This document shows positions 24,262 to 32,857 of a DNA stretch of 52,788 nt, piece after piece. The position numbers and the translations under genes are program-made. The notes below the pieces were generated by a model. It was given only the letters and a program-made list of their open reading frames with translations. It searched no databases and was not told the DNA's origin. Origin of the DNA: Prevotella sp. (GTDB lineage Bacteria > Bacteroidota > Bacteroidia > Bacteroidales > Bacteroidaceae); NCBI GenBank assembly GCA_017445845.1, contig JAFSRY010000059.1, positions 1 to 52,788 on the forward strand, given 5' to 3'. Numbering within the stretch: the stretch's first letter is position 1; each line of letters opens with the position of its first letter.

Positions 24262-25518
24262 ATGTATCAGTTAGCGATATACGTCTACCTCATCGGCGTC
24301 GTCATCTACAGCCGCTTCAACAAGAAAGTGCGCACCATGTGGCGTGGCGAGCGCCAGGCTATCAAGATTCTCAGGGAGAAGATGGACCCCGAGGCACAGT
24401 ATGTGTGGTTCCATGCCGCCTCGCTCGGCGAGTTCGAACAGGGCCGTCCGCTGATGGAACAGCTGCGTCGCGACCATCCTGAATACAAGATATTGCTGAC
24501 CTTCTTCTCACCCTCCGGCTACGAAGTGCGCAAGAACTACCCGGGAGCCGACATCATCACCTACCTGCCCCTCGACACCATCCGCAACGCACGACGCTTC
24601 CTGCGCACCGTGCGGCCCGTGATGGCATTCTTCATCAAGTATGAGTTCTGGTATAACTACCTGCACATCCTGAAGCATCGCGGCGTGCCCGTCTACTCCG
24701 TGTCGAGCATCTTCCGCCCGGGACAGGTGTTCTTCCGTTGGTACGGCCGTAACTACGGTCATGTGTTGAAGTGCTTCACCCGCTTCTTCGTACAGAACGA
24801 GCAGAGCCGGCAACTGCTCGCCACCATCGGCATCACCAACGTCGATGTCGTCGGCGACACCCGCTTCGACCGCGTGCTGCAGATAAAAGAGCAGGCCAAG
24901 GACCTCGACATCGTCAGCAACTTCATCCGGGCAGAGCGGAAAGTATTCGTCGTAGGCTCATCGTGGGAACCCGACGAAGACATCTACATCCCCTACTTCC
25001 AGCAGCATCCCGAGTGGACGCTCATCATTGCGCCCCATGTCGTCAACGAAGAACGTATGCAGCAGTTGGAACAGAAGCTCTCCGCCTTCCATGTCCACCG
25101 CTATAGCCAACTCTCTGAAGATAGCGTAACCGCCCCCCTCTCTCGCGAGGGGAATGAGGCAGGGGCCTTATTAATCGACTGCTACGGTCTGCTGTCCAGC
25201 ATCTATCGCTATGCCGACGTCTGTTATGTCGGCGGTGGCTTCGGTGTGAGCATCCACAACACCGTGGAGGCTGCCGTATGGGGAAAGCCCGTCATCTTCG
25301 GTCCCAACAACCAGAAGTTCCAGGAGGCACAAGAGCTGAAGGCCTGCGAGGGCGGTTTCGAAATCACCGACGCCCAGTCCTTCGCCACACTCATGGACCG
25401 CTTCACTTCCGACCCCGACTACCTCCGTCGCTGCAGCAGGCAGGCCGGTGACTATGTTGCCAGCCGGGCAGGAGCCACACAGAAAGTCCTTGCCGCCACC
25501 ATCGGGTCATTTGCGTAA
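24262..25518 (+). CDS. waaA: 3-deoxy-D-manno-octulosonic acid (Kdo) transferase
   Basis: The 418-residue GT30 enzyme adds Kdo to lipid A precursors at the inner membrane. It starts with a membrane anchor (MYQLAIYVYLIGVVIYS), then the donor/acceptor halves with WFHAASLGEFEQGRP, KYEFWYNYLHILK, FVVGSSWEPDED and YVGGGFGVSIHNTVEAAVWG followed by KPVIFGPNNQKFQEA. The frame is open to 24226 through GC-rich repeat sequence that would encode only glycines, so the ATG at 24262 is chosen. A variable loop before LLIDCYGLLSS (about residues 289-304) is encoded by a repeat-like DNA segment. Confidence 0.94.
   Translation: MYQLAIYVYLIGVVIYSRFNKKVRTMWRGERQAIKILREKMDPEAQYVWFHAASLGEFEQGRPLMEQLRRDHPEYKILLTFFSPSGYEVRKNYPGADIITYLPLDTIRNARRFLRTVRPVMAFFIKYEFWYNYLHILKHRGVPVYSVSSIFRPGQVFFRWYGRNYGHVLKCFTRFFVQNEQSRQLLATIGITNVDVVGDTRFDRVLQIKEQAKDLDIVSNFIRAERKVFVVGSSWEPDEDIYIPYFQQHPEWTLIIAPHVVNEERMQQLEQKLSAFHVHRYSQLSEDSVTAPLSREGNEAGALLIDCYGLLSSIYRYADVCYVGGGFGVSIHNTVEAAVWGKPVIFGPNNQKFQEAQELKACEGGFEITDAQSFATLMDRFTSDPDYLRRCSRQAGDYVASRAGATQKVLAATIGSFA
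25131..25172. repeat. Repeat-like insert inside waaA
   Basis: The DNA reads CCGCCCCCCTCTCTCGCGAG then GGG...AGGCAGGGGCCTTATT, matching the CTCCC...GGGAG...GGGGCCTT layout of the repeats at 24035 and 28655. It is 42 nt long, in frame, and encodes a loop (TAPLSREGNEAGA) that other Kdo transferases do not need. Confidence 0.5.
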
Positions 25519-25524
25519 CACACA

Positions 25525-25728
25525 TTTTTCCTTGATGCCAACTTCAGTAACTACCTCCTGGAACAATTTTGGGAAGGAGTTATCACCGAAGAGGAAATCG
25601 GATATGTAGAAGAACTTTATCTTGATTCAAAGGAAATTGCAAGTCTGAAAGGCATTGAGTTTTTCACTGCACTGACTGACTTTATATTGTGAGAACAACC
25701 AACTGACCTCATTGGATGTGTCAAAAAA
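25525..25728 (+). pseudogene. Fossil of a BspA-like leucine-rich-repeat protein
   Basis: Directly after the waaA stop, without a start codon, the frame reads FLDANFSNYLLEQFWEGVI, then EEEIGYVEELYLDSKEIASL and KGIEFFTALTDF before a TGA. Moving one base gives LYCENNQLTSLDVSKK. Together these are the standard beginning and first repeat of BspA-like leucine-rich-repeat proteins (FPD-NFR-YLL ... GIEYFTAL ... LDCYNNQLTSLDVSKN). The piece is a 5'-truncated, frameshifted remnant of such a surface protein. The rest of the gene is absent. Confidence 0.65.
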
Positions 25729-25789
25729 ACAGGCACATCCTCATTTTTTCTCTGTTTGTTAGTTGACCACACAAAAAAATAGTAATTTG

Positions 25790-25821
25790 TTTGGTCGTGT
25801 GCAAATTTCTTTGTACTTTTG
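25790..25821 (+). promoter_or_regulatory. Full promoter upstream of the structured RNA
   Basis: A -33 TTTG (25790-25793) and a -7 TACTTTTG (25814-25821) are 20 nt apart, the best-formed promoter between waaA and the next gene. Transcription should begin near 25827, about 380 nt before the ATG at 26207. Confidence 0.7.
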
Positions 25822-25826
25822 CATTG

Positions 25827-26131
25827 CTGTTGGCCTGCGTCTGTTGCAGATGAGAATGGTCGGCAGAGCTTATTTTTGAAGAAGACGTTTTCAGACGTTT
25901 GTCCTTGTGGAACACGAACTTCGCAACTTCCAAACCCACAGCTGGCAAATGGCAACCGAAACGTCTGCGTAGTGCATTGGTATCCTGTTGCTCCTCCCTT
26001 CTGTAAAGAGCAAGTATGGAATAATCATATGTGCTGGCGTAGGCCTACTGTGTTGCCTGTCCCGTGTGGGTTGGGCGATGCGAAGGCCTGTGTTCCAAGG
26101 GCAGGCAGAGAACAGCACCTGCGCCTTTTTT
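25827..26131 (+). ncRNA. Candidate structured RNA or attenuating leader
   Basis: No gene is convincing in this 300-nt stretch, yet it has a consensus promoter, complementary ends and a terminator. GCTGTT and GCCTGC at the 5' end (25826-25831, 25833-25838) pair with AACAGC (26111-26116) and GCAGGC (26101-26106). An internal 9-bp stem joins CAGACGTTT (25892-25900) to AAACGTCTG (25959-25967). It may be a free small RNA or the leader of the operon at 26207. It lacks the conserved words of RNase P RNA, tmRNA and SRP RNA; 6S RNA cannot be excluded. Confidence 0.42.
26099..26131 (+). terminator. Intrinsic terminator with six T residues
   Basis: GCAGG (26101-26105) can pair with CCTGC (26118-26122), followed by GCC and TTTTTT (26126-26131). 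The same GCAGG can instead pair with the 5' end of the transcript, so terminator and closing stem are mutually exclusive. Confidence 0.55.
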
Positions 26132-26206
26132 GTATGTAAGCCGATAAACTCCATTAACAAAAACCGCCGAATCAGAGGTGTCTATAGGCTTTATTAAACG
26201 AACAAT

Positions 26207-27205
26207 ATGAAGAGGTTATTTACAGTGGCCCTGATATTGGGTGCCATGATGCTGACAGGAGGAAAGCCCATTGACGAAACCATGCAGGAGGAAGTGGGGC
26301 TGAACCTCCGAAAACTCACTGACGACAATCTTTCTCTTGGTCATCTCTACACGGTTAAGCCCGGTGTTCCCTTCCAGGCCAGCATTCACGGTTGCTCAGC
26401 CAAGCAGAAATTCTACTGGACAACATTCCGGCGCATTGATGTCTCACCCGACGGGGAAGAACTGGCCTACCTGAACCTGAACGACAAAAAGGGTAATGTG
26501 ATGATTCGCAAAGCTGGTGGACTGAGCTCGGCCACGCAACGCACGTTCCGCGATGTGCGAAGCGTATCGTGGGGTGCTGACGGAAAGGTGTATTTCGCCG
26601 ACTATACTAACGGGATGAACAGTAAGGTGTGCTCTACCGATGCCCATGCAGGGAGCGTCATGCAGCAGATAACGAATGCGGCCAGCGATGACGACCCGAT
26701 TCTTTCGAAAGACAGCAAACAACTCTTCTTTACACGCTATGAGAGCGGAGGTGGCCCTTCTATCTGGATGTACGACACCGAGAACGGTACCCTCACCTCA
26801 TGTGCCCGTGGTTTCAACCCTTGGCCTGTCAACAGCGAAGAGTTTCTCTGCGTGCGCAACACCCAACGTGGTCAAAGCGAGATATGGCTCGTCAACTTCG
26901 TAAAGGGCAAGGAGACACTAATCGTCAGTGATGCCGAGCGCGGCTTTACCAATCCTATCCTTTCGCCCGACGGACAATGGGTGGTGTGCGAAGGTAACTC
27001 CAAATCGAGTGTCTCGAAAAAGCAGAACCTCGACATTTTTGCCGTACGCATCGACGGGTCGCACTTCACACAACTCACCTACCACCCGGCCATGGACTGC
27101 TGTCCTGTCTTCTCTCCTGACGGAAAAGACATCTTTTTCCTTTCGAACCGCTCGCAGAAGAAAACCGTACACTGCAATATCTGGAGCATGAAATTCCCAT
27201 TCTAA
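26207..27205 (+). CDS. TolB-like WD40/PD40 beta-propeller protein
   Basis: The 332-residue product has an N-terminal signal sequence and repeated PD40 blades: RIDVSPDGEELAYLNLND, SVSWGADGKVYFADYTNG, DPILSKDSKQLFFTRYES, NPILSPDGQWVVCEGNS and CPVFSPDGKDIFFLSNRS. About six blades fit the length. Such propellers are usually periplasmic scaffolds that bind other envelope proteins. It is the first of three closely spaced envelope genes (gaps of 16 and 20 nt) behind the structured RNA region. Its specific role is unknown. Confidence 0.8.
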   Translation: MKRLFTVALILGAMMLTGGKPIDETMQEEVGLNLRKLTDDNLSLGHLYTVKPGVPFQASIHGCSAKQKFYWTTFRRIDVSPDGEELAYLNLNDKKGNVMIRKAGGLSSATQRTFRDVRSVSWGADGKVYFADYTNGMNSKVCSTDAHAGSVMQQITNAASDDDPILSKDSKQLFFTRYESGGGPSIWMYDTENGTLTSCARGFNPWPVNSEEFLCVRNTQRGQSEIWLVNFVKGKETLIVSDAERGFTNPILSPDGQWVVCEGNSKSSVSKKQNLDIFAVRIDGSHFTQLTYHPAMDCCPVFSPDGKDIFFLSNRSQKKTVHCNIWSMKFPF

Positions 27206-27221
27206 ACGATTACACACCACT

Positions 27222-27839
27222 ATGAAACAGAAACTATTCATTGTCATCGCACTGCTGACAACGGTAACCCAGATGGCAGCGCAGAGCTATCGCGCAGCCA
27301 ACTGGTGGAACACACCGCCTGAGGACTGGCAGTTTTTTGCTGGTGCTGATGTTGCCTTTCCCGAAACGGGCTTCAACAATCTTGCCTATGGCATCAATGT
27401 CGGCTTCGTGAAAACATTTGGCTTTTACGGGCGTGCCGTGATGAACGGGTCGCCCATCAGTACCGATGATAATTTCGGAAGTATGTACAGCGGACAGACA
27501 GAACCGACAAACTTCTATCTCAGCAACCCTGAGTATGATCTGCGCACCCTCTATGCGACCGGAAAGATAAAACGAACCTTCCAGGCCTTTACCGCAGGAG
27601 CCATGCTACGCCTATGGTGTCCCATCTACCTGCACGTCGGAGCCGGCATCGCCAAGCACCAGACGGCCTATGAGTTGGAAAACGGAGCTTATGGCATATA
27701 CAGGAAATATGATGGTGGAAACGAGTTCGTCATGGAGAGTGGACTGTCGCTGCGCATCAACAACCTGATGCTGCATGCCAACTACATGTTCCTCGATAAT
27801 ATCAGTGCCCTCACCGTAGGAGCATCCTATTGTTTCTAA
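27222..27839 (+). CDS. Putative outer-membrane barrel protein, uncharacterised
   Basis: The 205-residue product has a signal peptide (cleavage near MAAQS). The mature part alternates glycine and aromatic residues as in small outer-membrane barrels: FFAGADVAFPETGFNNLAYG, INVGFVKTFGFYGRAVMNG, FTAGAMLRLWCPIYLHVGAG, LMLHANYMFLDNISALTVGA and a closing YCF. I do not recognise a named family. It lies between the PD40 protein and a lipoprotein gene, so the three may form one envelope complex. Confidence 0.7.
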   Translation: MKQKLFIVIALLTTVTQMAAQSYRAANWWNTPPEDWQFFAGADVAFPETGFNNLAYGINVGFVKTFGFYGRAVMNGSPISTDDNFGSMYSGQTEPTNFYLSNPEYDLRTLYATGKIKRTFQAFTAGAMLRLWCPIYLHVGAGIAKHQTAYELENGAYGIYRKYDGGNEFVMESGLSLRINNLMLHANYMFLDNISALTVGASYCF

Positions 27840-27859
27840 ACCTTAAAAGCATTACGATT

Positions 27860-28609
27860 ATGAAACAGTATATCACGTTCTTCGCAGGAGTGCTCCTGCT
27901 GGTCATGACGCTTGTCGGCTGCACTGAGGTCTACGACGACTTCTCTAACGGTAGTGACCTGCCGGCAACCATTACTACGGGCGATGTCATCAGTGTCACC
28001 TGGAACAAGGCTGAAATCAACTTCGGTACCAACTATCAGCGATACGCCTGGGACTGGGAAAATCCCCAAAATACCGTCGGGCTCTTGGTGAGTAAGCAGT
28101 CGGACTGTTCGCAGACGGATGAAGGTATTGGTATCTATACCTACGGCTACTCGTGGGAAAACAGGCGAAACGACTGCTGGACGGTGGAAAACCTGGTTCC
28201 CAACACCACCTACTATTACAGGGAAGTGGTCTTCGATGCTGTGGGACAAATGAAGAAGGGTGAAGTGAAACAATTCACTACAGGTCAGCCCATCGTCATA
28301 GAGGCGGAGTTCACAGGTAGTGACACCTATTATCTCTACTTTAAGCTGCGCGTGTATAACTATAAGGGCACACCACAAAGTATGGGTATGTTCTTCTATT
28401 ATAGCAGTAGTATAAATACGAGCAACGCAATTCGCTACTTCTACAACAATACACCGACCAACGATGACGGCATGTCGCCTTGGGAAATGGGGATGACAGT
28501 GCCAAAGTCGGGGTTTGAATACCGCTACCAGTCGTTCTGGTTTATGCCTTACCTGCAAGAAGACGGCGAATACATTACCGGCACTGCGCAGTATTGTAGC
28601 AACCAATAG
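27860..28609 (+). CDS. Putative lipoprotein with fibronectin-III-like domain
   Basis: The 249-residue product has a lipoprotein signal (FFAGVLLLVMTLVGC, lipobox LVGC) when started at the ATG at 27860; an in-frame start at 27830 overlaps the previous gene and spoils the signal peptide. Residues about 45-125 resemble a fibronectin-III-like unit, ending NLVPNTTYYYREVVFDAVGQ and KQFTTG. The C-terminal half is rich in Tyr, Phe and Ser with no known motif. It is the last gene of the three-gene group. Confidence 0.72.
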   Translation: MKQYITFFAGVLLLVMTLVGCTEVYDDFSNGSDLPATITTGDVISVTWNKAEINFGTNYQRYAWDWENPQNTVGLLVSKQSDCSQTDEGIGIYTYGYSWENRRNDCWTVENLVPNTTYYYREVVFDAVGQMKKGEVKQFTTGQPIVIEAEFTGSDTYYLYFKLRVYNYKGTPQSMGMFFYYSSSINTSNAIRYFYNNTPTNDDGMSPWEMGMTVPKSGFEYRYQSFWFMPYLQEDGEYITGTAQYCSNQ

Positions 28610-28654
28610 GCAAACTGTCAGAGACCTCTCCCGCCCCGGCACCAGCGTCGTTTT

Positions 28655-28677
28655 CTCTCCAAAGGAGTGGGCCTTAT
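28655..28677. repeat. Short repeat related to the gltX-waaA elements
   Basis: TCTCCAAAGGAGTGGGCCTT resembles the CTCCC...GGAG...GGGCCTT core at 24035 and 25131. It lies between convergent genes and runs into the stop codon of the GH3 gene. Confidence 0.45.
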
Positions 28678-30941
28678 TCTACCCTGAACGTAGCCTTTTG
28701 TAAGTGCTTGCTGTCGGGACCGATGAAAAGGTCGAAGTCGCCGGGTTCGAGCACCCACTCCAGCTGGACGTTATAGTAGCGCAGGAGATCGGGGGTGACG
28801 GTGAAGGTGACTTCGCGGCGCTCGCCTTTCTTCAGGTGGATGCGCTGGAAGCCTTTCAGCTCCTTCACTGGTCGGGCATTGGTGGCAAAGCGGTCGTGGA
28901 TGTATAGCTGCACAATCTCGTCGGCATCATAGCGGCCGGTGTTTGTCACTGTCACCGTCGCCGTCAGCTGTCCGTCGGCCTTCATGCGGTCGGCGCTGAG
29001 CGTGACGGGACTGTATCCGAAGGTCGTATACGACAGTCCGTAGCCGAAGGGATAGAGCGGGTCGTTGCGCACCTCGAAGTAGTTGCTGGCATACTTGCTG
29101 AACCTGTCGGCATCCTCTGCCACGGGACGCCCCGTATTCAAGTGATTATAATACAACGGCAGCTGTCCGACAGCCTGCGGGAAACTCGTCGTGAGCTTTC
29201 CACTCGGCACTTTGTCGCCAAACAGCACGTCGCAGATGGCATCAGCAGCCTCGGAACCGCCGAACCAGACGTTCAGGATGGCGTCGACATGCTCTTTCTC
29301 CCATGTCAGGATGGTGGGCCGGCCGGAAAAGTGCAGCAGGACAACAGGCTTGCCTAACGTCACGAGGTCTGCCAGCAGTTCCCGTTGCACGTCGGGCATT
29401 TCGAGAAACACCCTGCTCGCAGACTCGCCCGAGAAGTCGGCACACTCGCCCATGGCACAGACGATGACATCGGCCTCGCGGGCCACCTTCATGGCTTCTT
29501 CGTGGGCTTTCAGGTCGTCAACGCGGCGGATGTTCTTACCGAACTCGGCATCGCGTTGCAAGGCCTCATCGCGAGTGATGTTGGACCCTTGGGCATAGAG
29601 CACCTTGGCGCGCTTGCCTACGGCGCGCTGCATGGCCTCCTTCAGTGTGCTGTAGCGGTCGGGCGTATAGGCCACGCACCATGTGCCGGCCATGTTGTCA
29701 CGGGTGTCGGCAAGGGGACCGATGAGGGCAATCTTACCCGTTTTCTTCAACGGCAGCACGTTGTTTTTGTTCTCTAAGAGCACAAAGGTCTCGGCTGCCA
29801 ACTCGCGGGCTTTCTGCCGGTTCACATTATTATATATATCGCGTGGGCGACGCGAAGGGTCGAGATAGCGGTAGGGGTCTTCGAAGAGCCCGAGCTTGTA
29901 TTTCGCCTCAAGGATGCGTCGGCAGGCCTGGTTGATGTCATCCGTCGAGACCTGTCCCTCGTCGAGCGATGCCTTCAGTGTCTTCAGAAACCCTTGTGAA
30001 CACATGTCCATGTCCGTTCCGGCATGTAGGGCCAAAGCGGAACTATACTTCAGACCGCCGAAACCGTGGTTTTCCATTTCGCCGATAGACCCGTAGTCGG
30101 TGACGACGAAGCCGTCGAACTTCCACTGGTCGCGCAGTACGTCGGTGAGCAGCCAACGGTTGGCGGTGGCGTGTTGTCCGTCGACAATATTGAACGACGA
30201 CATGACGGAGCCCACGCCAGCCTCGACAGCTGCCTTATAGGGTGGAAAGTATTGGTTATACATGCGCCAATGGCTCATGTCGACGGTGTTATAGTCGCGG
30301 CCTGCCTCTGCGGCACCATAGAGGGCATAGTGCTTGACGCACGCCATCAAGTGTTGTGGGGCGATGGATGAGGGGGCTTCTCCCTGGTATCCTCTTACAT
30401 AGGCTGCCGCCATCTGACTGCCCAGGAAGGGGTCTTCGCCATTTCCTTCGGCAATGCGGCCCCAGCGGGCATCGAGGGCGATGTCGACCATCGGCGAGAA
30501 GGTCCAGTTGATGCCGTCGGCCGTCGCCTCTTTCGCGGCGATGCGGGCAGCATCCTCTACGGCCTTCACGTCCCATGAGCAGGACATGGCCAAGGGAATG
30601 GGGAAAATGGTTTCGTAGCCGTGGATGACATCCATTCCGACAATAAGGGGGATGCCCAGCCGGCTCTTCTTCACGGCGACATCCTGCAAGGCCTTGATTT
30701 TCTCGACTCCTTTCATGTTAAAGACACCACCCACCTTGCCGTCGGCCACGAGGTTGGCAATCTCAACGTCCTGCGGCCGGCCCGTCGTGATGTCACCGCC
30801 GACCTGCAGGTTCAACTGTCCGATTTTCTCCTCAATGGTCATGCGGGCCATGAGGTCGTCGATGAATGTCTTCATGTCTTGCTGGGCATGGACGGTCAGT
30901 GCTGTCAATGCCACGGCCAATGTCAGGAATGTCTTTTTCAT
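28674..30941 (-). CDS. bglX: GH3 beta-glucosidase (BglX-type)
   Basis: The 755-residue glycosidase has a signal peptide (TALTVHAQ) and the three GH3 parts: the catalytic barrel with MTIEEKIGQLNLQ, LGIPLIVGMDVIHGYETIFP, HFA-type WTFSPMVDIALDARWGR, and the nucleophile Asp in FVVTDYGSIGEM (about residue 282); the second domain with RTLGKP-like and FGGSEAADAICDVLFG; and a C-terminal fibronectin-like domain with NTGRYDADEIVQLYIHD. It should hydrolyse beta-glucosides or xylosides in the periplasm. The frame opens 20 codons further, but 30941 starts a clean signal peptide. It follows the GH43 gene by 7 nt. Confidence 0.92.
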   Translation of the reverse strand: MKKTFLTLAVALTALTVHAQQDMKTFIDDLMARMTIEEKIGQLNLQVGGDITTGRPQDVEIANLVADGKVGGVFNMKGVEKIKALQDVAVKKSRLGIPLIVGMDVIHGYETIFPIPLAMSCSWDVKAVEDAARIAAKEATADGINWTFSPMVDIALDARWGRIAEGNGEDPFLGSQMAAAYVRGYQGEAPSSIAPQHLMACVKHYALYGAAEAGRDYNTVDMSHWRMYNQYFPPYKAAVEAGVGSVMSSFNIVDGQHATANRWLLTDVLRDQWKFDGFVVTDYGSIGEMENHGFGGLKYSSALALHAGTDMDMCSQGFLKTLKASLDEGQVSTDDINQACRRILEAKYKLGLFEDPYRYLDPSRRPRDIYNNVNRQKARELAAETFVLLENKNNVLPLKKTGKIALIGPLADTRDNMAGTWCVAYTPDRYSTLKEAMQRAVGKRAKVLYAQGSNITRDEALQRDAEFGKNIRRVDDLKAHEEAMKVAREADVIVCAMGECADFSGESASRVFLEMPDVQRELLADLVTLGKPVVLLHFSGRPTILTWEKEHVDAILNVWFGGSEAADAICDVLFGDKVPSGKLTTSFPQAVGQLPLYYNHLNTGRPVAEDADRFSKYASNYFEVRNDPLYPFGYGLSYTTFGYSPVTLSADRMKADGQLTATVTVTNTGRYDADEIVQLYIHDRFATNARPVKELKGFQRIHLKKGERREVTFTVTPDLLRYYNVQLEWVLEPGDFDLFIGPDSKHLQKATFRVE

Positions 30942-30948
30942 AAGCCTG

Positions 30949-32808
30949 CTATTCGTGGAAGAAGCGGAAGGTTTCGGGTTTGATGGTGTAGTCGGTGCCA
31001 TTGAACAGCATCTCTACGATAGCCGTCTTGCGGGGTCCGGGCCGGCTTGCGCTGTGATGGGTGTGGAAGACGTATTGCAGGTGGCCTTCCTTGTCGGTGA
31101 AGAGGTCACCGTGACCTGTTCCGTTCTCACCGATGACTTTCCTGACGATGATAGGCTCGGCCTGCTTCTTCCAAGGACCGAAGGGACTCTTTGCCGTCGC
31201 ATAGCCCACGGCATAGTCGGGATTGCGGTAGTCGTTGCAGGAATAGAACAGATAGTAAGTGGCATCCTTTTTCTTGCCGTGCTTGACGACGGTGGGTCCT
31301 TCAGTGACGGTCCACTTGGCGTTCCAAGTGTCTTCCCAGGTGAGGGTGTCGGCAGCGATACATTCGCGGGCCGTCTTCTCCTTCATCGACAGGAGGTCTT
31401 TGTTGAGTTCAGCCACATAGATGCGGTTGCCGTTGATGAGTCGCACATGATAGAGATAGGCTTTGCCGTTGTCATCGAAGAAGACGAAGGGGTCGATTTG
31501 TTTCATGTCGGCAGGAATATGGGCAATCTCTTTCTGGCGGAAAGGTCCCTTGGGAGAGTCACTCTCGGCAATGGCAATCTGCTCGTTGGCGGTATAGGCC
31601 ATGTAGTAGCGGCCGTCGTGCTTGAAGACCTGCGGAGCCCAGAAGCCTTTCGTTCCCCATGAGTCCCCCTTGATGAGTGCCAGTCCTTCGGTTGCTCCGA
31701 CGGGTCCCTGCCAGTGTTCGAGGTCGGTGGAGGAATAGCAGACAATGCCGATGGGCGATGAGGTTCCATAGAGATAATAGGTGCCGTCGTCATCGAGGAA
31801 GATGGTGGGGTCTGCCAGCGTGATGTCGCCGACGACGGGGCGTTCGCTGACGGTCGAAGGCTCGTCGTGGGCGATGTGTGGCCATCCGTCGACCCATTCC
31901 ACACGGTCCATATATACCAGTCGGCCCGCACCCGGGTCTTTACGGGAGAAGCCATGATAGATCATCCAGTCCTGTCCGCGCTCGTCGGTGATGAATTCTG
32001 CATTATGCCCGGGTCCTACCACATCGTCGGAGCCATGCAGGATGACCTCGTAGTGGTTCTCCATGAGCTCGCGGTCGCGCTTGTCGACGTAAGGTCCGAA
32101 GAGGTTTTCGGAACGTCCCACGGTGACGCGGTAGGTGGACTTCTCGCCTTCGCAGCATGTGCCGGCTGAGCCGATGAGATAGTAGTAGCGGCCATGTTTG
32201 TGGATATAGGTGCCTTCCATGAAGGTCCCTGCCACTTGTCGCTTCTCAGCTCCGGGTTTTATGGAGAGTCCGTCGTCGGAGAGTTCGATGCCGTAGATGC
32301 CGCGGAAGGAACCCCAGAAAAGGTATTTATGTCCGCCGTCCTCAATATAGAATCCGTCGATGGAGTTCTGGACACCGATGTCCTTGCTGATGAAGAGGGC
32401 ACCGTGGTCGGTAAAGGGTCCTTCGGGCTTGTCGGCAGTGGCCACGCCGATGCCGCAGGTCCATTCGCCTCCCCATTCCGACTTGGCATAATAGAGCACA
32501 TACTTTCCGTTGATGTAGTTGATGTCTGGTGCCCACAGGTTGCCTTTGGGGTTCCACTTCGGGCGGCTCTCACGGGTGAATGCCGTAGTGACAAACTCCC
32601 AGTCGATGAGGTTCTTCGACCGATAGATGGGCAGGTGGCGGATGTTCTCCGTCGCATAGAGATAGTAGTATCCGTCGGGAGCCTTGATGACGGAGGGGTC
32701 GGGCAGACTCGTCGGGATGATGGGGTTACGGTACTCGCCGGCAGGCTGTTGTGCCAATACTGTCATTGTGCAGCAGAGGGTCAGTAGGAGAACGGTTAAC
32801 TTTTTCAT
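30949..32808 (-). CDS. GH43-family glycosidase with two propeller domains
   Basis: The 619-residue protein has a signal peptide (MKKLTVLLLTLCCTMTVLAQ) and two five-bladed GH43-like propellers in tandem. The first opens NPIIPTSLPDPSVIKAPDG with the catalytic-base aspartate and has EGTYIHKHGRYYYLIGS as the acid-bearing strand. The second opens LADPTIFLDDDGTYYLYG and has IDPFVFFDDNGKAYLYH and EGPTVVKHGKKK. GH43 enzymes act on arabinose- and xylose-containing polysaccharides. It is the first gene of a two-gene operon with the GH3 enzyme, which fits stepwise breakdown of a plant-type oligosaccharide. Confidence 0.88.
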   Translation of the reverse strand: MKKLTVLLLTLCCTMTVLAQQPAGEYRNPIIPTSLPDPSVIKAPDGYYYLYATENIRHLPIYRSKNLIDWEFVTTAFTRESRPKWNPKGNLWAPDINYINGKYVLYYAKSEWGGEWTCGIGVATADKPEGPFTDHGALFISKDIGVQNSIDGFYIEDGGHKYLFWGSFRGIYGIELSDDGLSIKPGAEKRQVAGTFMEGTYIHKHGRYYYLIGSAGTCCEGEKSTYRVTVGRSENLFGPYVDKRDRELMENHYEVILHGSDDVVGPGHNAEFITDERGQDWMIYHGFSRKDPGAGRLVYMDRVEWVDGWPHIAHDEPSTVSERPVVGDITLADPTIFLDDDGTYYLYGTSSPIGIVCYSSTDLEHWQGPVGATEGLALIKGDSWGTKGFWAPQVFKHDGRYYMAYTANEQIAIAESDSPKGPFRQKEIAHIPADMKQIDPFVFFDDNGKAYLYHVRLINGNRIYVAELNKDLLSMKEKTARECIAADTLTWEDTWNAKWTVTEGPTVVKHGKKKDATYYLFYSCNDYRNPDYAVGYATAKSPFGPWKKQAEPIIVRKVIGENGTGHGDLFTDKEGHLQYVFHTHHSASRPGPRKTAIVEMLFNGTDYTIKPETFRFFHE

Positions 32809-32832
32809 AAGGGGGTCTTTTTGTTGGATGAG

Positions 32833-32851
32833 CCGTCGGAAGAACCGACGG
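32833..32851. terminator. 7-bp hairpin between ctp and the GH43 gene
   Basis: CCGTCGG (32833-32839) pairs with CCGACGG (32845-32851) around a 5-nt loop. It lies in the minus-strand gap between ctp and the GH43 gene and could end the ctp transcript or sit in the GH43 leader. There is no clear T-run. Confidence 0.4.
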
Positions 32852-32857
32852 ACACAC

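Noticed and set aside
25827-26131. Assigning the RNA as 6S, tmRNA, RNase P or SRP RNA
   Set aside because: Conserved words of tmRNA, RNase P and SRP RNA are missing and the length exceeds usual 6S RNA; only a covariance search could decide.
25819-26160. Overlapping frames on both strands in the structured RNA region
   Set aside because: Both are rich in Cys, Pro, Arg and Trp with no family resemblance; the promoter, stems and terminator fit an RNA better.
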